The position numbers and the translations under genes are program-made. The notes beneath the pieces were generated by a model, which did not search any database, had not been told where the DNA came from, and saw nothing but the letters and a program-made list of their open reading frames with translations. From positions 1-64,000 of the forward strand of contig JAXLXO010000009.1 of the NCBI GenBank assembly GCA_046327915.1: a DNA stretch of 64,000 nucleotides, given 5' to 3'. This document shows positions 17,587 through 30,265 of the stretch, one piece after another (position 1 is the stretch's first letter; every line of letters starts with the position of its first letter). This stretch comes from VGTK01 sp046327915 (GTDB lineage Bacteria > Desulfobacterota > Binatia > UBA12015).

Positions 17587-18344
17587 TCATGCGCGCGCTC
17601 CCGCCGCGACGCCGGCGTCGATCGCCGCGCGCATCTCGCGCACGGCCGCGTCCATGCCGATGAGCACCGCGCGCGCGACGATGGCGTGTCCGATGTTGAT
17701 CTCGTGCAGATGCGGCAGGCGTGCGATCGGCCCGACGTTCGCGACCGTCAGTCCGTGTCCCGCGTTGACCACGAGGCCGAGCCCGTGCGCCTGCTCCGCC
17801 GCCGCAACGAGCTGCCGCAGCTCCTCTGCCACCGCGTCACCGCCGACCTCGCAGTAGCGCCCCGTGTGCAGCTCGACGACCGTCGCTCCGACCGCGTGCG
17901 ACGCGGCGATCTGCCGCGGGTCCGGATCGACGAAGAGGCTGACACGAATCCCCGCGTCGACGAGCCCGCGCACCAGCGGCGCGAGCGCCACCTCGTTGCC
18001 CGCGACGGCGAGCCCGCCCTCGGTGGTCAGCTCCGCGCGCCGCTCGGGCACGATGCAGACGTCGTCCGGACGGATGCGGCGCGCGATCGCCGCCATCTCC
18101 GCCGTCGCGGCCATCTCGAGGTTCAGCTTGACGGCGAGCTCGGCGCGGATGCGCTCGACGTCGCGGTCCTGGATGTGGCGGCGGTCCTCGCGCAGATGGA
18201 CGGTGATGCCGTCGGCTCCCGCGTCCGCCGCGATGCGCGACGCCTCGACCGGATCGGGGTAGTCGACGCCGCGCGCCTGGCGCAGCGTCGCGACGTGGTC
18301 GACGTTCACGCCGAGCAGCACGCGCCGCGCGGACGCCGCTCCGC

Positions 18345-18348
<4 letters not shown>
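17587..18348 (-). CDS. pdxJ: Pyridoxine 5'-phosphate synthase
   Basis: A 253-residue TIM-barrel PdxJ, recognised by GVNVDHVATLRQARG at the N-terminus, the phosphate-site region HLREDRRHIQDRD and NAGHGLTVANV near the C-terminus. It condenses 3-amino-2-oxopropyl phosphate with deoxyxylulose 5-phosphate in the DXP-dependent vitamin B6 pathway. The start is a GTG that overlaps the glmM stop by 4 nt. PLP made here is the cofactor of the desulfurase encoded 7 kb away, though nothing suggests a special link. Confidence 0.95.
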
Positions 18349-19705
<1,357 letters not shown>

Positions 19706-19709
<4 letters not shown>

Positions 19710-20725
19710 GACTTCTTCTCCGTGTCCCTGGTGCGGTTCGGTGCCGGCGCTTCGTCACCGGCCGGCTCGAGAACGACCTCGGCCGGCTCCGTGCGAAGAA
19801 GCTCCATTCCCTCGGGCAGGCTCACCTGCGGCTTCACGCGGTACGGCGCCTGTCCCTCCAACTGCGATGCATCGACGAAAGCCGCGCCCGGCGATAGCTC
19901 GAGCGAAGACAATTCGGCCTCGGGGCCACGCACCACCAGCGTGACGCTGTCGGGCCGCGCCCGCAGCGGACGCGCCGCGCCGCGGATCTCGACCTTCACC
20001 TTGCGGAGGTCGCGCTCGACCACCACCGGCTCGACCACGGTGCGCACGCGGATCCCCGCCGTCCTGAGCTGCACCAGGCCGCCCGGCTGCGTCAGGCTCA
20101 CGTCGATCTGCTGCGTCCCGGGCTGCAGGCGGCTCAGGTCGAGCGGTGCGGTGAACAGGCTCTGCAGCGAGTCCACGCGCGATTTCGGCCCGCTGACCTC
20201 GACCTTCTCCGGCACCAGCGTCAGCTCCTTCAGGCGAAGCCCGGCCGGGACCTCGCCCACGCGCTCGAGGCGCACCGGGACCTGGCGCTTGGTGAGCGCG
20301 TCGAGGTGAAAGGTGATCTGCGACGGCGTGATGCGCGTCACCTCGACCTTGCGCGGCAGCTCGAAGTTCTTCGAGTCCAGCGAGAACGTCAGCACGCCGG
20401 GCTTGGTGCCCGAGAGATCGAGTCCGGTGCGCAGGTTCTTCTGGTCGATGCTCGACAGGATGAGGCCCGATCCGCTGACGCGCACTTCCGCGTACTCGGG
20501 AATCGGGTTGATGATGACCATGCCCGCCGGGACGTTCTCCGGCTCGAGGCGAACGCGCAGCGTGCGCTCGCTGGTGCGCTCGCCCATGTTCACCAGCAGC
20601 CACAGACCGATCGCGACCACGAGGGCGAGCGCCCACGTCCCGACGTCGGACCACGACGTCGCGCGCAGCCGGTGCCACGGCCCTGCGGTCCGCCGCGTGC
20701 TCTTCTTCCGCTGTACGACCTTCAT
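19706..20725 (-). CDS. cdaR: YbbR-domain protein (CdaR-like regulator of CdaA)
   Basis: A 339-residue protein with a basic cytoplasmic N-terminus, one membrane helix at about 28-46 (VGTWALALVVAIGLWLLV) and an extracytoplasmic part made of YbbR repeats (about three to four, for example LPRKVEVTRI and GPKSRVDSLQSL). Such proteins modulate the diadenylate cyclase. The ATG overlaps the cdaA stop and its own stop overlaps the glmM start. The C-terminus is Glu/Lys-rich. Confidence 0.88.
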
Positions 20726-21471
20726 GGCAGCTTGATCTGCGCGAGCGTGGTGCGCAGCGTCGCCGCGTCGACGTCGCGCACGATGCGCCCTTCGCGCACC
20801 AGCGAGATCGTGCCCTCCTCCTCGGACACCACGATCACCGCTGCGTCGGTCTCCTCGGTGATGCCGATGCCGGCGCGGTGCCGGCTGCCCAGCGACTTGC
20901 TGACCACCGGATTCGCCGTCAACGGCAGAAAGCAGCCCGCGGCCTCGATGCGGCCGCGGCGCACGATGACCGCGCCGTCGTGGATCGGCGACTGCGTGAG
21001 GAAGATCGCGGTCAGCAGCTCGCGGCTGACGCGCGCGTCGACGCGCGTTCCGGCTTCCAGGTACTCGTTGAGACCGACTTCGCGCTCGAGCACGATCAGC
21101 GCGCCGATGCGGCGCGACGCGAGCATCACCGCGGCGCGCGTCACCTCCTCCACCACCTGCGTACGGTCGCGGCGCTCGCCACCGAAGATCCGTCCGCGTC
21201 CGACCTGCGTCAGGGCGCGACGGATGTCGTTCTGGAAGATGATGACGAGCACCAGCGGCAGCGAGATCAGGAAGCTGCGCAGCAGCCACGACAGCGTGTA
21301 GAGCTCGAAGTACTGCGATGCGCCGAACATCGCGGCGACCACCGTCAGGCCGATCAGCATCTGCACCGCGCGCGTGCCGCGGATCAGGTTGATCACCCAG
21401 TACACGAGGATCGTGACGATCAGGATGTCGGCTGCGTCGGCGAGACGCAGGTTCTCGATCACCTCGCGCAC
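20722..21471 (-). CDS. cdaA: Diadenylate cyclase CdaA (c-di-AMP synthase)
   Basis: A 249-residue membrane-anchored cyclase. Three N-terminal helices (about 14-31, 35-50, 60-79) precede the DAC domain with the catalytic motifs DGA (165-167) and RHR (197-199). The GTG at 21471 is preferred because ACGAGG lies 7 nt upstream; an alternative GTG at 21462 would give a 4-nt overlap with folP. The gene order folP-cdaA-cdaR-glmM is the canonical module. c-di-AMP usually controls potassium and osmolyte transport; no c-di-AMP riboswitch or receptor gene is recognised in the window. Confidence 0.94.
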   Translation of the reverse strand: MREVIENLRLADAADILIVTILVYWVINLIRGTRAVQMLIGLTVVAAMFGASQYFELYTLSWLLRSFLISLPLVLVIIFQNDIRRALTQVGRGRIFGGERRDRTQVVEEVTRAAVMLASRRIGALIVLEREVGLNEYLEAGTRVDARVSRELLTAIFLTQSPIHDGAVIVRRGRIEAAGCFLPLTANPVVSKSLGSRHRAGIGITEETDAAVIVVSEEEGTISLVREGRIVRDVDAATLRTTLAQIKLP

Positions 21472-22331
21472 GTCGAGGCCTCGTGCAGGATGGCGTCGGC
21501 GATGGCAAGCGCACGACGCGTCTCGGCGACGTCGTGCGTGCGCACGACCGCGGCACCGCGTTCGGCGGCGAGAACGGCCGCCGCGAGGGAGCCCGCGAGA
21601 CGATCGCTCGCGTCGTCCGCGACCGCGAGACCGGCGTCCTGCATCACGTGCGCGACGAAGCGCTTGCGCGAGGCGCCGAGCACGACGGGAAGGCCGTCGA
21701 GATCGCCGGTCGCGAGCTCGTCGAGCCTGCGCAGCAGGTCGAGGTTGTCGCACGCGCCCTTCGCGAACCCGATGCCGGGATCGAGCAGGATGCGCTCGCG
21801 CGCGACGCCGCACGCCGTGAAGTCGGCGACGCGTTCCGCGAGCTCGCTGCGGACGTCGGCGACGACGTCGCCGTAGCGCGCGAGGTCCGCCATCGTCTCC
21901 GGCGTGCCGCGCAGGTGGCCGACGACGACCGGGACGCCGAGCTCGGCGACCGTGCGCGGCAGCTCGGCGTCGAGGAGTCCGCCGCTCACGTCGTTGACCA
22001 GCGTCGCGCCGCACGCCACGGCCGCGCGCGCGACCTCGGCCTTGTAGGTGTCGATCGAGATCGGCAGGCGGTGTCCGCGACGGCGCAGCTCGGTGATCAC
22101 GGGCAGCACACGCTCGCGCTCGTCGTCGAGCGCGACCGGCATCGCGCCCGGACGCGTCGACTCGCCGCCGACGTCGAGCAGGTCCGCGCCTTCGGCGACC
22201 AGCCGCTCGGCGAGCGCCACCGCGGCGTCCACACGAGGGGCGCGGCTCGCCGCGTGGAACGAGTCGCTGGTGACGTTGACGATTCCCATCACCAGCGTAC
22301 CGCGGCGCTCGACGCCGAGGATCGAGCGCAC
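21459..22331 (-). CDS. folP: Dihydropteroate synthase
   Basis: A DHPS of about 290 residues: MGIVNVTSDSF (usual MGILNVTPDSF, here with Ser for Pro), DVGGESTRPGA, NDVSGG, GHLRGTPETM, DPGIGFAK and GASRKRF. It joins p-aminobenzoate to hydroxymethyldihydropterin diphosphate in folate synthesis. The 3' end overlaps cdaA by 13 nt. The start is uncertain: the GTG at 22331 gives the usual N-terminal length but has a poor ribosome site; longer frames would run into ftsH. Confidence 0.9.
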   Translation of the reverse strand: MRSILGVERRGTLVMGIVNVTSDSFHAASRAPRVDAAVALAERLVAEGADLLDVGGESTRPGAMPVALDDERERVLPVITELRRRGHRLPISIDTYKAEVARAAVACGATLVNDVSGGLLDAELPRTVAELGVPVVVGHLRGTPETMADLARYGDVVADVRSELAERVADFTACGVARERILLDPGIGFAKGACDNLDLLRRLDELATGDLDGLPVVLGASRKRFVAHVMQDAGLAVADDASDRLAGSLAAAVLAAERGAAVVRTHDVAETRRALAIADAILHEASTCAR

Positions 22332-22374
22332 GTCCGGCCGGGTCAGCGCCCGGCAGATGTCGCGCTCGTCCCTC

Positions 22375-24201
<1,827 letters not shown>

Positions 24202-24331
24202 ACCTGATCTCTGCAAATTCCACCCGAAATACCGCGATTTTTTACCACGGTCGAATGACCGCAGCAATCGGGAGTACGCCCTCGGGCAGCGATTCTTCGA
24301 TCGTTGCGATGCGATTTCCCCGATCCGCCCA

Positions 24332-25714
24332 TCACACCACGGCTCCGCTGCGCTCCGCGCTCAGGATCGCACACCGACGCGTCGCAGCGGACACCCCCGC
24401 GACGACGCTGCGAATCACCCCCGGCACCCAGAGCACCTCCGGGCCGCATCCAATGACGGCCAGACCTGCCCTTTCGTGACGCGGAATCTTCGCATCGATG
24501 AGGATATCGGCAAGCTTGCGGCTTCCGTAAGAGAGGCGCAAGCGGTCTCCGGGCCGCGGGGTGCGCAGCCACAGCGGCTCGTCGAGCCGGTCGCGGTCGA
24601 TGCAGGCTCGAGCCGCGCTCGCCGCGGCCTCGCTCTCCTCGGCGGGCCGATCCGACGCCGCCGCGTGCAGTGTCCAGCCCGGAATCTTCGCGAGGCCGGG
24701 CACCTCGAGCCGCGCCGGCGCCACGACCACCGGCTGCGGATCGTGCGCATCCGCAAGACGGAGCTCGCCGTAGCGGCGGACGACACGGCGTCCGCCTGCG
24801 AGCGCGGCCTCGGCCGACGGGTCCGCGCCCGCGGCGATGCGCAGGATCGCCGTGACCTGCCGTTCCGACGGACGAATTCCCATGCGCGCGAGCCAGCCGT
24901 GCAGCAGTCGCGGCGCTCCGGCCGCGGCCTGGTCGAGCAGCTCGATCGGAAGGACGGCGCCCGGCGCGGTCCCGCGCAGGAGGTCGTCGATGCGCTGCTC
25001 GGCGAGCGCGCTCTCCTCGCGCAGCTGACCGGCGAGGCGCGCGAGCCGCGCCCGGACGTCGACACCCAGCTCGCGCTCGAGCGCCGGCAGCAAGCGCCGA
25101 CGGACACGATTCCGGAAGTACCGCTCGTCGGCGTTCGACTCGTCCTCGACCCACGCGAGACCGCGCGCATGGAGATACGCCACGCACGCGGACCGCGGCT
25201 GCTCGAGCAGCGGCCGCACGACGCCGTCCGGCCGCGCCACGCGCATTCCCCCGAGGCTCGCCGGGCCGGCGCCGCGCGCGAGGCGCATCAGGACCGTCTC
25301 CGCCTGATCGTCACGCGTGTGCGCCACGGCAACGCGAACGGCACCCCACTCCCGCCCGCAGCGCACGAGGAAGGCGCGGCGCTCGTCGCGCGCGGCCGCC
25401 TCCCGGTTGGCGCACACGTCAGCGAGCGTGTCGGACGCGCCGACGAAGAACGGCATCGCAAAGCCCTGCGCGAGCTCGCGGACGAAAGCCTCGTCGCGAT
25501 CGCTGGCCGCGCCGCGCATGCGGTGATTCAGGTGCGCGACGGCGAGCGTCGCGTCGAGCGCGCCCCGCGCAACGAGCGCATCGAGGACCGCGAGCAGGGT
25601 CGTGGAATCGGCGCCGCCCGAGACCGCGATCAGGACGCGATCACCCGGTGCGATCGCACCGTGCGACCGGATCGTCCGCAGGACCGCCTGCTCGAACGCG
25701 TGCGCTTCGTCCAT
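24332..25714 (-). CDS. tilS: tRNA(Ile)-lysidine synthase
   Basis: A 460-residue TilS. The PP-loop SGGADS (32-37) binds ATP; the N-terminal domain has HLNHRMRG and RxxR-type RDERR sequences, and substrate-binding C-terminal domains end near residue 450 (LADILIDAKIPRHER). It converts C34 of the CAU-anticodon isoleucine tRNA to lysidine. It is directly followed upstream by a CAT-anticodon tRNA gene 31 bases away on the same strand and precedes ftsH, as in many deltaproteobacteria. Confidence 0.93.
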   Translation of the reverse strand: MDEAHAFEQAVLRTIRSHGAIAPGDRVLIAVSGGADSTTLLAVLDALVARGALDATLAVAHLNHRMRGAASDRDEAFVRELAQGFAMPFFVGASDTLADVCANREAAARDERRAFLVRCGREWGAVRVAVAHTRDDQAETVLMRLARGAGPASLGGMRVARPDGVVRPLLEQPRSACVAYLHARGLAWVEDESNADERYFRNRVRRRLLPALERELGVDVRARLARLAGQLREESALAEQRIDDLLRGTAPGAVLPIELLDQAAAGAPRLLHGWLARMGIRPSERQVTAILRIAAGADPSAEAALAGGRRVVRRYGELRLADAHDPQPVVVAPARLEVPGLAKIPGWTLHAAASDRPAEESEAAASAARACIDRDRLDEPLWLRTPRPGDRLRLSYGSRKLADILIDAKIPRHERAGLAVIGCGPEVLWVPGVIRSVVAGVSAATRRCAILSAERSGAVV

Positions 25715-25745
25715 CGGGTGCCCGGCGAGCCGGCCTCGCGGGAAG

Positions 25746-25818
25746 TGGCGACGGGAAGACTCGAACTTCCGACACAGGGATTATGAGACCCTTGCTCTAC
25801 CACCTGAGCTACGTCGCC
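25746..25818 (-). tRNA. tRNA-Met (anticodon CAT)
   Basis: A 73-nt cloverleaf on the minus strand: acceptor GGCGACG/CGTCGCC, D-stem GCTC/GAGC, anticodon arm AGGGT-CTCATAA-TCCCT and T-arm GGAAG-TTCGAGT-CTTCC. CCA is not encoded. It lacks the C1 mismatch of initiators, so it is either elongator Met or the minor tRNA-Ile(CAT) modified by TilS, whose gene lies 31 bases downstream; the acceptor and D-loop look more like elongator Met. Confidence 0.92.
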
Positions 25819-25876
25819 AGCGCGAAGCGAGGCACTCGTTAACAACGGCGATGCGACTTGTCGATCACCGGCGCGC

Positions 25877-26602
25877 CTAGCGGACCCGGTGCAGATCGGC
25901 CGCGACCGAGCGCTTCATCACGACCTTGTGACCGCGCACGACCTGGTGCAGCACGCCCTGCGTGAGGTCGAGACACGACAGCCGCCCGCCGTAGACGCAG
26001 CCCGTGTCGAGGCCGATCTTGCGGGCGCCGCCGAACCACGCGTCCCGGTAGGGTGTGTGGCCGAACACGATGGTCTCGTCGAGGCGGTGGTCGACGAGCA
26101 GGAACTCCTCGCGGATCCAGAGCAGATCCTCGCGCGCCTGCTCCGCGAGCGGGATGCCGGGACGCACCCCGGCGTGCACGAACGCGAAGCCGTCCTCCTC
26201 GTGCCGCAGGACGAGCGTCCGGAAGAACGCGAGGTGCGCCTCGGGCACGAGTGCGTGCGCGGCCTCCGCGCCGGGCGGCCGGTCCACCGGCTCCCAGCCG
26301 TAGCTCACCAGCGTCTGCGCGCCGCCGTTGTGGAAGAACGCCTGCTTGTTGGCGCCCTCCTCGCCGATGAAGTCGAGGAACATCTCCTCGTGGTTGCCGC
26401 GCAGGAAGACGGTCCGCGGCCGGCACGCGGCGAGGTCGCAGAGCAGATCGACCGTCGCGCGGGACGCCGTGCCGCGATCGACGTAGTCGCCGAGAAAGAT
26501 CAGCCGGTCCTCGTCGCCCGGATCCACCGCGGCGAGCAGGCGCTCGAGCTCCGGCGCGCAGCCGTGCACGTCGCCGATGCAGAGGAGCCGGCCCGCGCTC
26601 AC
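25877..26602 (-). CDS. PPP-family serine/threonine phosphatase / metallophosphoesterase
   Basis: A 241-residue enzyme with the complete PPP signature: GDVHG (10-14), GDYVDRG, GNHE and later FVHAGV and FGHTPY, the ligands of a two-metal site. Relatives are bacterial Ser/Thr phosphatases (PrpE, PphA type) and symmetrical Ap4A hydrolase ApaH; length and GDVHGC at the very N-terminus fit the protein-phosphatase group. The GTG at 26602 overlaps the meaB stop by 4 nt. The coupling to meaB and lipB has no evident functional reason. Confidence 0.88.
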   Translation of the reverse strand: MSAGRLLCIGDVHGCAPELERLLAAVDPGDEDRLIFLGDYVDRGTASRATVDLLCDLAACRPRTVFLRGNHEEMFLDFIGEEGANKQAFFHNGGAQTLVSYGWEPVDRPPGAEAAHALVPEAHLAFFRTLVLRHEEDGFAFVHAGVRPGIPLAEQAREDLLWIREEFLLVDHRLDETIVFGHTPYRDAWFGGARKIGLDTGCVYGGRLSCLDLTQGVLHQVVRGHKVVMKRSVAADLHRVR

Positions 26603-27570
26603 GTGCCGCGTCCGCCGCTCAGCAGTCCGAGCAGACGCTCGCGGTCGCCGAGCACCTCGAGCGCCGCACCGTAGGGGTCGATCCCGCCCGCGCGCAGCTT
26701 GCCACCGATCGGCGCGAGCGCGTCGCCGGCGAGCGCGCGGTCGAGACGCAGGCTCAGCTCGTCGCGCAGGATCTCGGTCCACTCGTGCACGCGGTCGGCG
26801 GCCTCGTTCTCGTCGGTGCGCGACGCACGGCGCGTCGCGCCGTGTGCCTCGATCTGCTTGACGAGGTCGTCGATGCCCTTGTTCGCGACGGCTTCCGTGA
26901 GCAGCACGGGCACGTTCCACGCCGCCGCCGGACGGAGGTGCAGCATCACCTCGAGCTCGTTCTTGAGGCGGCGCGCGCCATCGCGGTCGGCCTTGTTCAC
27001 GACGAAGACGTCGGCGATCTCGAGCAGTCCCGCCTTCATCACCTGGATCGTGTCGCCCGCCTCCGGCACCAGCACGACGACCGTCGTGTGCGCGAGGCCC
27101 ATGATGTCGAGCTCGGTCTGACCGACGCCGACCGTCTCGACGATCACGACGTCGTGTCCGAACGCGTCGAGCACGTGCACGACCTCGCGCGTCGCGCGCG
27201 CGAGCCCGCCGTGGCGTCCGCGCGTGGACAGGCTGCGGATGAACACGCCCGGATCGAGGAAGTGCTCCTGCATGCGCACGCGATCGCCGAGCACGGCGCC
27301 GCCCGAGAACGGGCTCGACGGATCGATCGCGACCACGGCGACGCTCTTGCCCTGCGCGCGGAACGCGGCGATCAGCTTGTCGCCGAGCGTCGACTTGCCG
27401 GCGCCCGGCGGGCCGGTGAGCCCGATCAGCATCGCGCGTCCGATGCGCGGATAGAGCTCGCGCATGATCGCCGGAACCTCCGGCGTGCGGTTCTCGACCA
27501 GCGTGATGAGCCGCGCGAGCGCGCGGCGGTCGCCACCAGTGAAACGTTCAAGAAGCCGGCTGATGTCCAT
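26599..27570 (-). CDS. meaB: Methylmalonyl-CoA mutase-associated GTPase MeaB
   Basis: A 323-residue G3E GTPase (ArgK/MeaB): Walker A GPPGAGKS (53-60), DPSSPFSGG, RSLSTRGRHGG, the switch ETVGVGQTE and NKAD. It chaperones cofactor loading and protects adenosylcobalamin-dependent methylmalonyl-CoA mutase. No mutase gene is in the window, though its existence in the genome is implied. The ATG at 27570 overlaps the 3' end of lipB by 23 nt. Confidence 0.93.
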   Translation of the reverse strand: MDISRLLERFTGGDRRALARLITLVENRTPEVPAIMRELYPRIGRAMLIGLTGPPGAGKSTLGDKLIAAFRAQGKSVAVVAIDPSSPFSGGAVLGDRVRMQEHFLDPGVFIRSLSTRGRHGGLARATREVVHVLDAFGHDVVIVETVGVGQTELDIMGLAHTTVVVLVPEAGDTIQVMKAGLLEIADVFVVNKADRDGARRLKNELEVMLHLRPAAAWNVPVLLTEAVANKGIDDLVKQIEAHGATRRASRTDENEAADRVHEWTEILRDELSLRLDRALAGDALAPIGGKLRAGGIDPYGAALEVLGDRERLLGLLSGGRGT

Positions 27571-28279
27571 GGCACTCGGGAAGCGGCGCCGGCGAGGCGG
27601 CGACGGTCGTGGTGGTGAAGGAAGGCTCGGACGCAAGCTCGTCCTGCGTGCAGCGCTCCGCCGCGAGCCCGAGGCGGCGCGCGAGCATCGACGCGAGGAT
27701 CGGCGCCACGTCGGCGCAAGTCAGGTCCGCGCGCGCCCCGGCGCCGACGAGGCTGGTCGCGCGCACGCCGGCGAGACCGCACGGGTCTACGCCGTCGAAG
27801 CCGCGCTCTGCGCAGGTCTCGACGTTCAGCGCGCAGCCGTGCAGCGTCACGCCGCGCCGCACGGCGAGTCCGATCGACGCGAGCTTCCGGTCGGCCGCGG
27901 TCCACACGCCGGGCAGTCCGGGACGCACGTGCGCCGCGACGCCGAACTCCGCGGCCGTGTCGCAGAGCGCCGCTTCGAGCTGCTCGACGAACGCACGGAC
28001 GCCGCGTCCCGCGGCGCGCAGCGCGACGACGGGATAGCCGACGAGCTGTCCGGGGCCGTGATACGTCACGTTGCCACCGCGATCGGTGCGCACCACCGGA
28101 AGCGGACCGACCGACGGTGCCGTCGCGTTGCGTCCGATCGTGAGCACGGGCGGGTGCTCGAGCAGCAGGAGGACGTCGCCGCACGCGACCGACGCCCGAT
28201 CGTTCGCGAGGCGGCTCTGCAGCGCTCGCGCCGCGTCGTATCCGACACGACCGAGGTCACACCAGCGCAACGTCGACAC
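27548..28279 (-). CDS. lipB: Lipoyl(octanoyl) transferase
   Basis: A 243-residue LipB with the family signature RGGNVTYHGPGQLVGYP (67-83), KLASIG (Lys132) and the acyl-thioester Cys167 in CGLAG. It moves octanoyl from acyl carrier protein to E2 and GcvH lipoyl domains. No lipA is adjacent. It overlaps meaB and lies 66 bases downstream of the response-regulator gene on the same strand. Confidence 0.93.
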   Translation of the reverse strand: MSTLRWCDLGRVGYDAARALQSRLANDRASVACGDVLLLLEHPPVLTIGRNATAPSVGPLPVVRTDRGGNVTYHGPGQLVGYPVVALRAAGRGVRAFVEQLEAALCDTAAEFGVAAHVRPGLPGVWTAADRKLASIGLAVRRGVTLHGCALNVETCAERGFDGVDPCGLAGVRATSLVGAGARADLTCADVAPILASMLARRLGLAAERCTQDELASEPSFTTTTVAASPAPLPECHGHQPAS

Positions 28280-28345
28280 GTCGTTGCGATACCGGGCTCC
28301 CGGGGGTGCCGCAACCGCCGGAGATTCGCGCTCGCCGTGCCGAAG

Positions 28346-29770
28346 TCACTCCTCGTCGGCGTCGCCCGGCGGGGTCTCCGTGGCGGCCGTGAGCCCTGCC
28401 CGGCGCATGCGTCTCCAGAGCGTCACGCGCGAGATGCCGAGCTCGCGCGCCGCCGCGGCGCGACGCCAGCGATGACGCTCGAGCAGGTCGACCAGCGCGA
28501 CCCGTCCCGGACACGCCGCCGCGCCGGGGTCCGTCGGCGCCGTCGTGCCCGTGCCGATCGTCGCTCCGCCCGCACGGTCGAGCTGCTCGAGCGCCGCGGC
28601 CCAGCCGCCCGGCCAGCCGACCGACGCCGCGACGACCGCCGCACGCTCGACCAGATTCGCGAGCTCGCGCACGTTGCCAGGCCACCCGTGCATCCGCAGG
28701 CGCTGCAGCTGCACCGGCGACGGCGACACGAAGGGCGTCGTGAAGCGCCGCTCCGCGCGCGCCATCACGCCGCGGGCGAGGTGTCCGAGCAGCAGCGGAA
28801 GATCGTCGAGCCGCTCGCGCAGCGGGGCGACGACGATGCGCAGCACGTCGAGGCGGTAGAACAGATCGCGCCGGAAGCGCCGCTCGCGAACCATCGCGTG
28901 CAGGTCCGCGTTCGACGCCGCGACGACGCGCACGTCGGCGCGGCGTGCGCGGGTCGCACCCACGGGCCGGTACTCGCCCTCCTGCAGGAGCCGCAGCAGC
29001 TTGCCCTGCAGAGACGGCGGCAGGTCCTCGATCTCATCGAGGAACAGCGTGCCGCGCTCGGCGTGCTCGACGAGTCCGGCGTGGTCGCGGTGCGCGCCGG
29101 TAAACGCGCCGCGCACGTGACCGAAGAGCTCGCTCTCGACCAGGTGCTCCGGCAGAGCGCCGCAGTTGATCGGCACGAACGCCGCCGACGCGCGCTCGCT
29201 CTCGACGTGCAGCGCCCGCGCGACCAGCTCCTTGCCGACGCCCGTCTCGCCCTCGATCAGCACCGAGGCACGGCTGCGCGCATAGCGCCGCAGCAGCTCG
29301 CGGACCGCGTGCATCGCCGGCGCTTCGCCGACCAGCGCCGCGGCGCCACGCTGGTCGGCGCAATACGGGGACGACGCGAGCAACATCGGCGCGAGCGTCG
29401 CGAGACGCGCCAGCGCGTCCGCCGACTTCACGACGTAGTCCACGGCCCCGGCCTGCAGCGCGGACACCGCGCTCGTCGCCGTCGCGTCGGCCGTGAGCAT
29501 CAGGACCGGTGCCGTGAGACCACGCGCCGGCAGCGTGCGCAGCAGATCGAGGCCGTCGCCGTCGGGCAGCCCGCGATCGAGCAGGACGAGATCGAAGCGC
29601 TGCTCGGCGAGCGCGCGCGCCGCGGCCGCGACGTCGGTCGCGATGCAGACGCCGAGGCCGAGCGGCGGCTCCGCGAGCGTGTCCGCGACGAGGCGCGCGA
29701 AGTCGCGGTCGTCGTCGACCAGCAGCACGCGCCCACGAACCGTCGACCGTGCGCCGCTCAGCTCGACCAT
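28346..29770 (-). CDS. NtrC-type sigma54-dependent response regulator
   Basis: A 474-residue activator. The receiver domain (10-125) has the acidic pair at 19-21, Asp65 and Lys115, though its surroundings (LLDRGLPDGDG, VVKSADA) are less conserved than usual. The AAA+ domain has Walker A GETGVGKE (174-181), the sigma54-contacting loop GAFTGA (221-226), Walker B LFLDEIEDLP and the WPGNVREL motif. A Fis-type helix-turn-helix ends the protein (RRAAAARELGISRVTLWRRM). The ATG at 29770 is preceded by AGAGG. An adjacent cognate kinase is not on this strand; the kinase-like gene at 30629 is a candidate partner. Confidence 0.9.
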   Translation of the reverse strand: MVELSGARSTVRGRVLLVDDDRDFARLVADTLAEPPLGLGVCIATDVAAAARALAEQRFDLVLLDRGLPDGDGLDLLRTLPARGLTAPVLMLTADATATSAVSALQAGAVDYVVKSADALARLATLAPMLLASSPYCADQRGAAALVGEAPAMHAVRELLRRYARSRASVLIEGETGVGKELVARALHVESERASAAFVPINCGALPEHLVESELFGHVRGAFTGAHRDHAGLVEHAERGTLFLDEIEDLPPSLQGKLLRLLQEGEYRPVGATRARRADVRVVAASNADLHAMVRERRFRRDLFYRLDVLRIVVAPLRERLDDLPLLLGHLARGVMARAERRFTTPFVSPSPVQLQRLRMHGWPGNVRELANLVERAAVVAASVGWPGGWAAALEQLDRAGGATIGTGTTAPTDPGAAACPGRVALVDLLERHRWRRAAAARELGISRVTLWRRMRRAGLTAATETPPGDADEE

Positions 29771-30265
29771 GCCGCCTCTGTCCGCATCACGCGTCACCTC
29801 CGCGCACGAACGCGTATCAGCACGCGGCGCGCGATGCTGCTGCACGCAAGACAAGACCTGATGCGTGGCGCGTCCCGCCGCACGACGCGACGGATTTCAC
29901 GGCGGGCTCCCTTGCGGCGACGCGGGCGTCTTGTAGAAGTCCGCGCCGTGGTCGAGGGGTCGCGGTCTGGTTTGACGGACGATGCTCCGGTCGTCGCGCG
30001 CTGCGGCCGCGTCGCGCGCGCGAAACGGGCGGGCCGATCGCGGACGACCGGCCCTGCCACGTTCCCCCCTGGTCCCGGACCCGACCCCATGCCGGGTACC
30101 GTGACCCCCTCGCAGCCTTGCGTGAGCAAGCCGTGCACCAGATGCGCGAGCAGACCGGAGAGCGTTCGCGTCAAGCCATTCGCATCAGCGCCGCGAAGCG
30201 GACCGATTCACGAGCGGACCTCCCGGTTGCAACCACGCAGCGTGGTGTTTCACCCTTGAGGCACC
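29771..30265. other. Divergent intergenic region without a supported gene
   Basis: About 495 bases lie between two divergent signalling genes. No reading frame has convincing protein character. The region contains GC-rich stretches with low-complexity repeats of CGCG. I looked for a sigma54 element (GG-N10-GC); the best, near CTCCCTTGC at about 29910, has its GG one base out of register and is not called. The last 20 bases hold CTTGAGG, the ribosome site of the next gene. Confidence 0.5.

Noticed and set aside
17555..17590. Eleven-codon frame between pdxJ and nnr (MKRVGRAGGRA)
   Set aside because: Too short and without similarity to AcpS; its overlaps with flanking start and stop are easily explained by chance.
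29905..29925. Possible sigma54 element before the two-helix gene
   Set aside because: The GG and GC dinucleotides are separated by one base too many relative to the strict sigma54 spacing.
29794..30174. Minus-strand 126-codon frame upstream of the first NtrC-type gene
   Set aside because: Composition is Arg/Thr/Pro-rich, no ribosome site or motif was found, and it overlaps the start of a supported gene.
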